Source of the DNA: Spirochaetales bacterium
GTDB lineage: Bacteria > Spirochaetota > Spirochaetia > Treponematales > Treponemataceae
Reading direction: 5' to 3'
Assembly (NCBI GenBank): GCA_030540405.1
Contig: JAUNWH010000001.1
Location: 62,001 to 126,000, forward strand
Length of the DNA: 64,000 bases
The notes below the pieces were generated by a model. That model worked only from the letters and a program-made list of their open reading frames with translations, was not told the DNA's origin and searched no databases. Both the position numbers and the translations under genes were made by a program. Shown here one piece after another: positions 60,875-64,000 of the stretch; positions within the stretch are counted from its first letter, which is position 1, and every line of letters starts with the position of its first letter.

Positions 60875-60980
60875 ACAAAATATCCAACTTGCCATTGCGT
60901 TGTAATTGCCAACTTTTCAACAGTCTGCCATTGCCATACTTTATACAGCAATATCAAAGAAAATTATTTTTTTTACCTTA

Positions 60981-61009
60981 TTGACTTACATTAAAATGTC
61001 GTTTATATT
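60981..61009 (+). promoter_or_regulatory. Promoter of the efflux operon
   Basis: TTGACT (60981-60986), 17-base spacer, TATATT (61004-61009). Start expected near 61016, inside the operator that follows. Confidence 0.75.
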
Positions 61010-61013
61010 TTAA

Positions 61014-61033
61014 GTTACCGATTATTCGGTAAC
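61014..61033. promoter_or_regulatory. TetR-type operator of the efflux operon
   Basis: A 20-base palindrome with perfect 8-base arms, GTTACCGA and TCGGTAAC, around TTAT. It covers the predicted transcription start, 14 bases before the tetR ATG, so a bound repressor would block initiation. Autoregulation by the double-TetR protein is the simplest reading. Confidence 0.75.
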
Positions 61034-61046
61034 ACTATAGATAAGT

Positions 61047-62339
61047 ATGGAAAAGAAGAAGAATTCAACCAGAGACAAAATTATTCAGTCAGCATTCTCT
61101 TTTTATGATATGCTTTTTTTTGAGAGAATTTCGCTTTCAAAAATTGCTGCAAAAGCCGGCATTACAAAACCTGCCATTTACAAGCATTTTAAAAGCCGCG
61201 AAGACTTGGAAAATGCAATGAAGTCTTTGATTCTTAGCGATATTGCGGACACAATCAAAGACTGTGAAAAAGATAAAAATGAAGGTTCTGCTCTTGAAAA
61301 AGTCATAGTTCTTCTTTGCAATAAAAAATCATATTTCTATTTTATACTTTCAAATTCCCTTGAGTTCAGCATTGACAACTTTTTGATTGAAATAGAAAAG
61401 CACAATATTTCAGATTTAAATTTAGAAAATATTTTTGATAGCTGCGGAAACATTGCTGACATTGAGGTTTACAAAAAGGTTCTTTATATTTCCGCCACAA
61501 TGATTTTTTTCCAAGGAGCAAGAGATTTTATTCTGCTGGACAAAAAACTTCAGGATTCGGATGAAAATATCCAGGAATATGCGGAAAAACTTTCCAAATT
61601 CATTATATCCGGTGGACTTGGACATGACATAAAAAACACTGACGCGCTCAGGCTTTCCCAGCTTGACCTTCTTTGCAGCAAGGAAATTCAGTCTTTAAAA
61701 GCGCCTTGCAAATTTTTTACAGCAATCGGAAACGTTGTGCGCCGTGTGGGATTTTCAAAAACCACAATTGAAGAACTTGCAAAAGAACTTGGACTTGCAA
61801 AAAGCAGCCTGTATACAAATTTCAGCTCAAAAAAAGAAATGTTCGAAGCTCTTATAAAAGAAGAATGCCTGAATTTGTTTCACGTTATCAAGCAGAATCT
61901 TCTTTACGCAAAAAGCAGTGCGGAATGTATATATATTTTTATGGAAACTGAAATTGAATTTTTCATAAAGCGAAAGGGCTTGCTTTATGTTTGCCGTTGG
62001 CTTACATTCCAAAATACAAAGGATGATTTTAATATCAAGCAAATGCACGAAAAAAGGGAAATGGCAATTGGCAAAGACGAGCGGCTTGACTTTACATCTT
62101 TTATTCTTAACGCCGACATTATAACCCAGATTCCAGACTTTGGAACTCCAAGGATGAATGTGCAGATTATGTTCTCATGGATTTTCCATGTTCCGATTTT
62201 TTTCTTGCTGCACAACGAGCTTCATAATTTTCCAGAGGAATCGGTTCACGCCGCAATGAAGGATTTTTTCTATTGCATGGAAAAAGGAATTAATTTTATT
62301 GATAATAAAGAAAATAATATTTCAGGAGGAAAGAAATGA
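61047..62339 (+). CDS. Tandem (double) TetR-family regulator
   Basis: 430 residues, twice the usual TetR length. The first helix-turn-helix is at ~10-55 (SLSKIAAKAGITKPAIYKHF) and a second, complete one at ~222-270 (TIEELAKELGLAKSSLYTNF), each followed by its own ~150-residue all-helical ligand-like domain. Thus one chain could act as a pseudo-dimer. It overlaps the TolC-type gene by four bases and sits behind a perfect palindromic operator, so it should repress its own efflux operon. The inducer is unknown. Confidence 0.9.
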   Translation: MEKKKNSTRDKIIQSAFSFYDMLFFERISLSKIAAKAGITKPAIYKHFKSREDLENAMKSLILSDIADTIKDCEKDKNEGSALEKVIVLLCNKKSYFYFILSNSLEFSIDNFLIEIEKHNISDLNLENIFDSCGNIADIEVYKKVLYISATMIFFQGARDFILLDKKLQDSDENIQEYAEKLSKFIISGGLGHDIKNTDALRLSQLDLLCSKEIQSLKAPCKFFTAIGNVVRRVGFSKTTIEELAKELGLAKSSLYTNFSSKKEMFEALIKEECLNLFHVIKQNLLYAKSSAECIYIFMETEIEFFIKRKGLLYVCRWLTFQNTKDDFNIKQMHEKREMAIGKDERLDFTSFILNADIITQIPDFGTPRMNVQIMFSWIFHVPIFFLLHNELHNFPEESVHAAMKDFFYCMEKGINFIDNKENNISGGKK

Positions 62340-63745
62340 TTTTCAGCAAAAAGACATTTTTTAAGATTTCAGTCTTGCTTGCTATGTCTGGAGCTTTTGT
62401 CTTTGCGCAGGAAGCCCAGCAGAATGAGCCTGACAAAAAAACTGTAAAATTGACAATTTACGAAGCCGTGGATTACGCGCTCGAACACAGCCACACGCTC
62501 AAGACTGCCGACATTGACCTTGAAATCAAGGAACGCGCAGGAAAGAACGCCTGGAACGTTTTGCTTCCGACAGTTCAGGCAATGGGAACTCTCAACAGGA
62601 CTACAGACATTTCTTCAAATTTGGCGGGAACAAACACAATGATGAAGCTTCACGGACTTCCTGAAATTGAAGAAACAGACAGCATGAAATGGACAGGAAT
62701 TGCAACACTTTCAGTTGACTGGAATTTCAGCCTTGCAATGATTCAGCAGATAAGAGCGGCAAAAGCAGGCTACGAAGCTGGAAAAACCAGCTATGAGCAG
62801 AGCCTTGTTGAAACAGAAGTAAATGTAAAAAAGCTTTTCTACGGACTTCTCTTGCAGCAGGAAAATTTAAACTTGCAGAAAACAACTCTTGAAAATTCAA
62901 GAAGGCGCATGGTTCAGGCAGAAGCGAACTTTAAAAACGGAATGGTTCCAGAGCTTTCAATGCTTCAGGCGCAGGTTACATACCAGAACAAAAGCCCGGA
63001 AGTTGCCCAGATGGAACGTGAATTCCGCCAGCAGCTTGACACTTTTGCATTTCTTTTGGGACTTCCTGTAGGAACAGACATTGTTTTGCAGGGAAGCATT
63101 GAGCCTTTTTATGTTGACTTGCATTACGACACGCTTATTGAACGCTATGGAAACAACAGCCTAGACCTTCAGTCAATTGACAAGAACATTGAGCAGCTTC
63201 AGCGCAACCTTGACGCATTGAACCTTAGCACTTACACTCCGTTCTTCAATATTAGCTACGGATTTAAGCCAATGCTCACAGACTTCCTTGACGCAGACAA
63301 AGGCGGATTCCCAACAGGCGGCGACTGGACAGATTCTGGCTCTATAAGCTTTACTATTGGCTGGAACCTTACAAACATTCTTCCGTTCTCGGCAAACAGG
63401 CAGCAGGCAAAAGACTTGCAGGCGAATCTTGACAAGCTCAAGGTAAGCAGAGAAATGCTCCTTGAAAACCAGAAAATGACAGTCCGCAAATCCGTAGACA
63501 CTTTGATTCAGGCACGCGAGCAGATTCAGTCCATGAACAGAAGCATAACACTTGCCCAGCGTTCTTACGACATGACAGTGCGCGCTTACCGCAACGGAAC
63601 AAGAGAACTTCTTGATGTGCGCGACGCAGAAAACCAGCTTAACACAGCAAAGCTCGGACTTGCAAACCAGAAGTTCAATTATATTTCAGCATTGCTTGAC
63701 TTGGAAACAACTCTTAATACAAAACTCACCGGAGGAGAAAAATAA
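62336..63745 (+). CDS. TolC-family outer membrane efflux protein
   Basis: 469 residues. Signal peptide of ~25 residues ending V-F-A-Q, then two similar halves of long helices typical of TolC (AVDYALEHSHTLKTADIDLE at ~45 and the matching repeat near ~250-290, and TVRAYRNGTRELLDVRDAENQL near the end). Forms the trans-periplasmic and outer-membrane duct for an RND or ABC pump. G+C and C-ending codons are higher than in the regulator gene. Next gene is the pump's adaptor. Confidence 0.92.
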   Translation: MIFSKKTFFKISVLLAMSGAFVFAQEAQQNEPDKKTVKLTIYEAVDYALEHSHTLKTADIDLEIKERAGKNAWNVLLPTVQAMGTLNRTTDISSNLAGTNTMMKLHGLPEIEETDSMKWTGIATLSVDWNFSLAMIQQIRAAKAGYEAGKTSYEQSLVETEVNVKKLFYGLLLQQENLNLQKTTLENSRRRMVQAEANFKNGMVPELSMLQAQVTYQNKSPEVAQMEREFRQQLDTFAFLLGLPVGTDIVLQGSIEPFYVDLHYDTLIERYGNNSLDLQSIDKNIEQLQRNLDALNLSTYTPFFNISYGFKPMLTDFLDADKGGFPTGGDWTDSGSISFTIGWNLTNILPFSANRQQAKDLQANLDKLKVSREMLLENQKMTVRKSVDTLIQAREQIQSMNRSITLAQRSYDMTVRAYRNGTRELLDVRDAENQLNTAKLGLANQKFNYISALLDLETTLNTKLTGGEK

Positions 63746-63746
63746 A

Positions 63747-64000
63747 ATGAAAAAAACAAGCGCAAAACTACCTTTTATCTTAATGGCAGCGGCAATCTTG
63801 TCGTCTGCATTGGTTTCCTGCAAGGGAAAATCAGAAAAAGCAGCAAAAGAAGAAGAAACTGAAACAATTTATGCTGTAAACGCAGATGTTGTTCAGGCCG
63901 GAAATCTTGACGACTACTTGGAATTCGGCGGAGACGTTTCTTCTGTTTCCGCGGTTGACGTTTACCCAGACGCAGCAGGAAAAATTTCCCGCATAAGAGT
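63747..64000 (+). CDS. RND efflux membrane-fusion lipoprotein (partial, 5' end)
   Basis: The frame is open at the right edge; 84 codons are seen. Signal peptide with lipobox L-V-S-C at residues 22-25, an acidic/lysine-rich linker, then VVQAGNLDDYLEFGGDVSS and VDVYPDAAGKISRIR, the start of the beta-barrel and first biotinyl-lipoyl strand of HlyD/AcrA-type adaptors. ATG at 63747 has GGAGG ten bases upstream. With the TolC-type gene one base away, it marks a tripartite pump whose inner-membrane gene should lie beyond the window. Confidence 0.85.
   Translation, partial: MKKTSAKLPFILMAAAILSSALVSCKGKSEKAAKEEETETIYAVNADVVQAGNLDDYLEFGGDVSSVSAVDVYPDAAGKISRIR

Noticed and set aside
1-64000. CRISPR array, insertion sequence, prophage or toxin-antitoxin module
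   Set aside because: No regular direct-repeat array, transposase, integrase or phage gene, and no small overlapping toxin-antitoxin gene pair was found.

Overview
The window looks like chromosome of a fermentative, host-associated Treponema-type spirochaete. This is inferred from gene content: many lipoproteins with spirochaete-style signal peptides, a methyl-accepting chemotaxis protein, a PilZ protein, a soluble (non-quinone) fumarate reductase set, and an AT-rich background with locally GC-richer, probably highly expressed blocks. The species cannot be fixed from the sequence alone. I see no rRNA, insertion sequence, prophage or CRISPR array. No gap between genes exceeds 300 bases; the largest (14087-14360, 19281-19486, 47978-48190, 60849-61046) hold promoters, operator-like palindromes, a terminator and degenerate REP-like repeats.

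Region 1 (1-14360). The end of a sugar-nucleotide epimerase/dehydratase and a chemotaxis receptor are followed by an 11-gene minus-strand block that reads, in transcription order, mdh - fumC - hdrB - hdrC - hdrA - flxD(mvhD) - flxC - flxB - flxA - frdB - frdA. One strong promoter lies in front (14173-14201) and one strong terminator at the end (2584-2622). The block encodes the reductive branch oxaloacetate -> malate -> fumarate -> succinate, joined to a complete soluble Flx-Hdr NADH/heterodisulfide-reductase-type module. The best reading is a quinone-independent, possibly electron-bifurcating route in which NADH reduces fumarate and ferredoxin together. This is the most interesting system in the window. 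Two palindromes of Rex/CRP type lie between mdh and the divergent helicase gene.

Region 2 (14361-29869). A DinG-type helicase carries an intact JAMM metalloprotease-like domain at its N terminus. Then come a Bax-inhibitor-like membrane protein, two unknown proteins, and a minus-strand operon smc - small membrane protein - Glu-rich lipoprotein - SIMPL lipoprotein - serS - AI-2E-type permease. A divergent DEAD-box helicase / glycosyltransferase pair closes the region.

Region 3 (29914-37160). The tig-clpP-clpX proteostasis cluster, a six-gene tRNA operon (His, Arg, Lys, Leu, Gly, Gly) and an ECF vitamin/amino-acid importer (S-A-A-T) behind a promoter overlapped by a palindrome.

Region 4 (37240-52613). 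A plus-strand run of ankyrin protein - murG - cvpA - holB-like - histidine kinase - NtrC-type regulator - J-domain protein; an AraC regulator divergent from xylB-xylA; murC - yicC - cytidylate-kinase-like gene; and thrC on the minus strand.

Region 5 (52666-64000). A CPBP protease, then a long plus-strand run: PilZ protein, HEAT-like secreted protein, short ComEC, rsmA, PLP-binding yggS family, small secreted protein and two RluA-family pseudouridine synthases. The window ends in an efflux operon with a double-TetR repressor, a TolC-family protein and the start of a lipoprotein adaptor.

Several genes (dinG, the DEAD-box helicase, the glycosyltransferase, the ankyrin gene, murC) have a good -10 element only 6-10 bases before the start codon and no Shine-Dalgarno sequence, which points to leaderless mRNAs.
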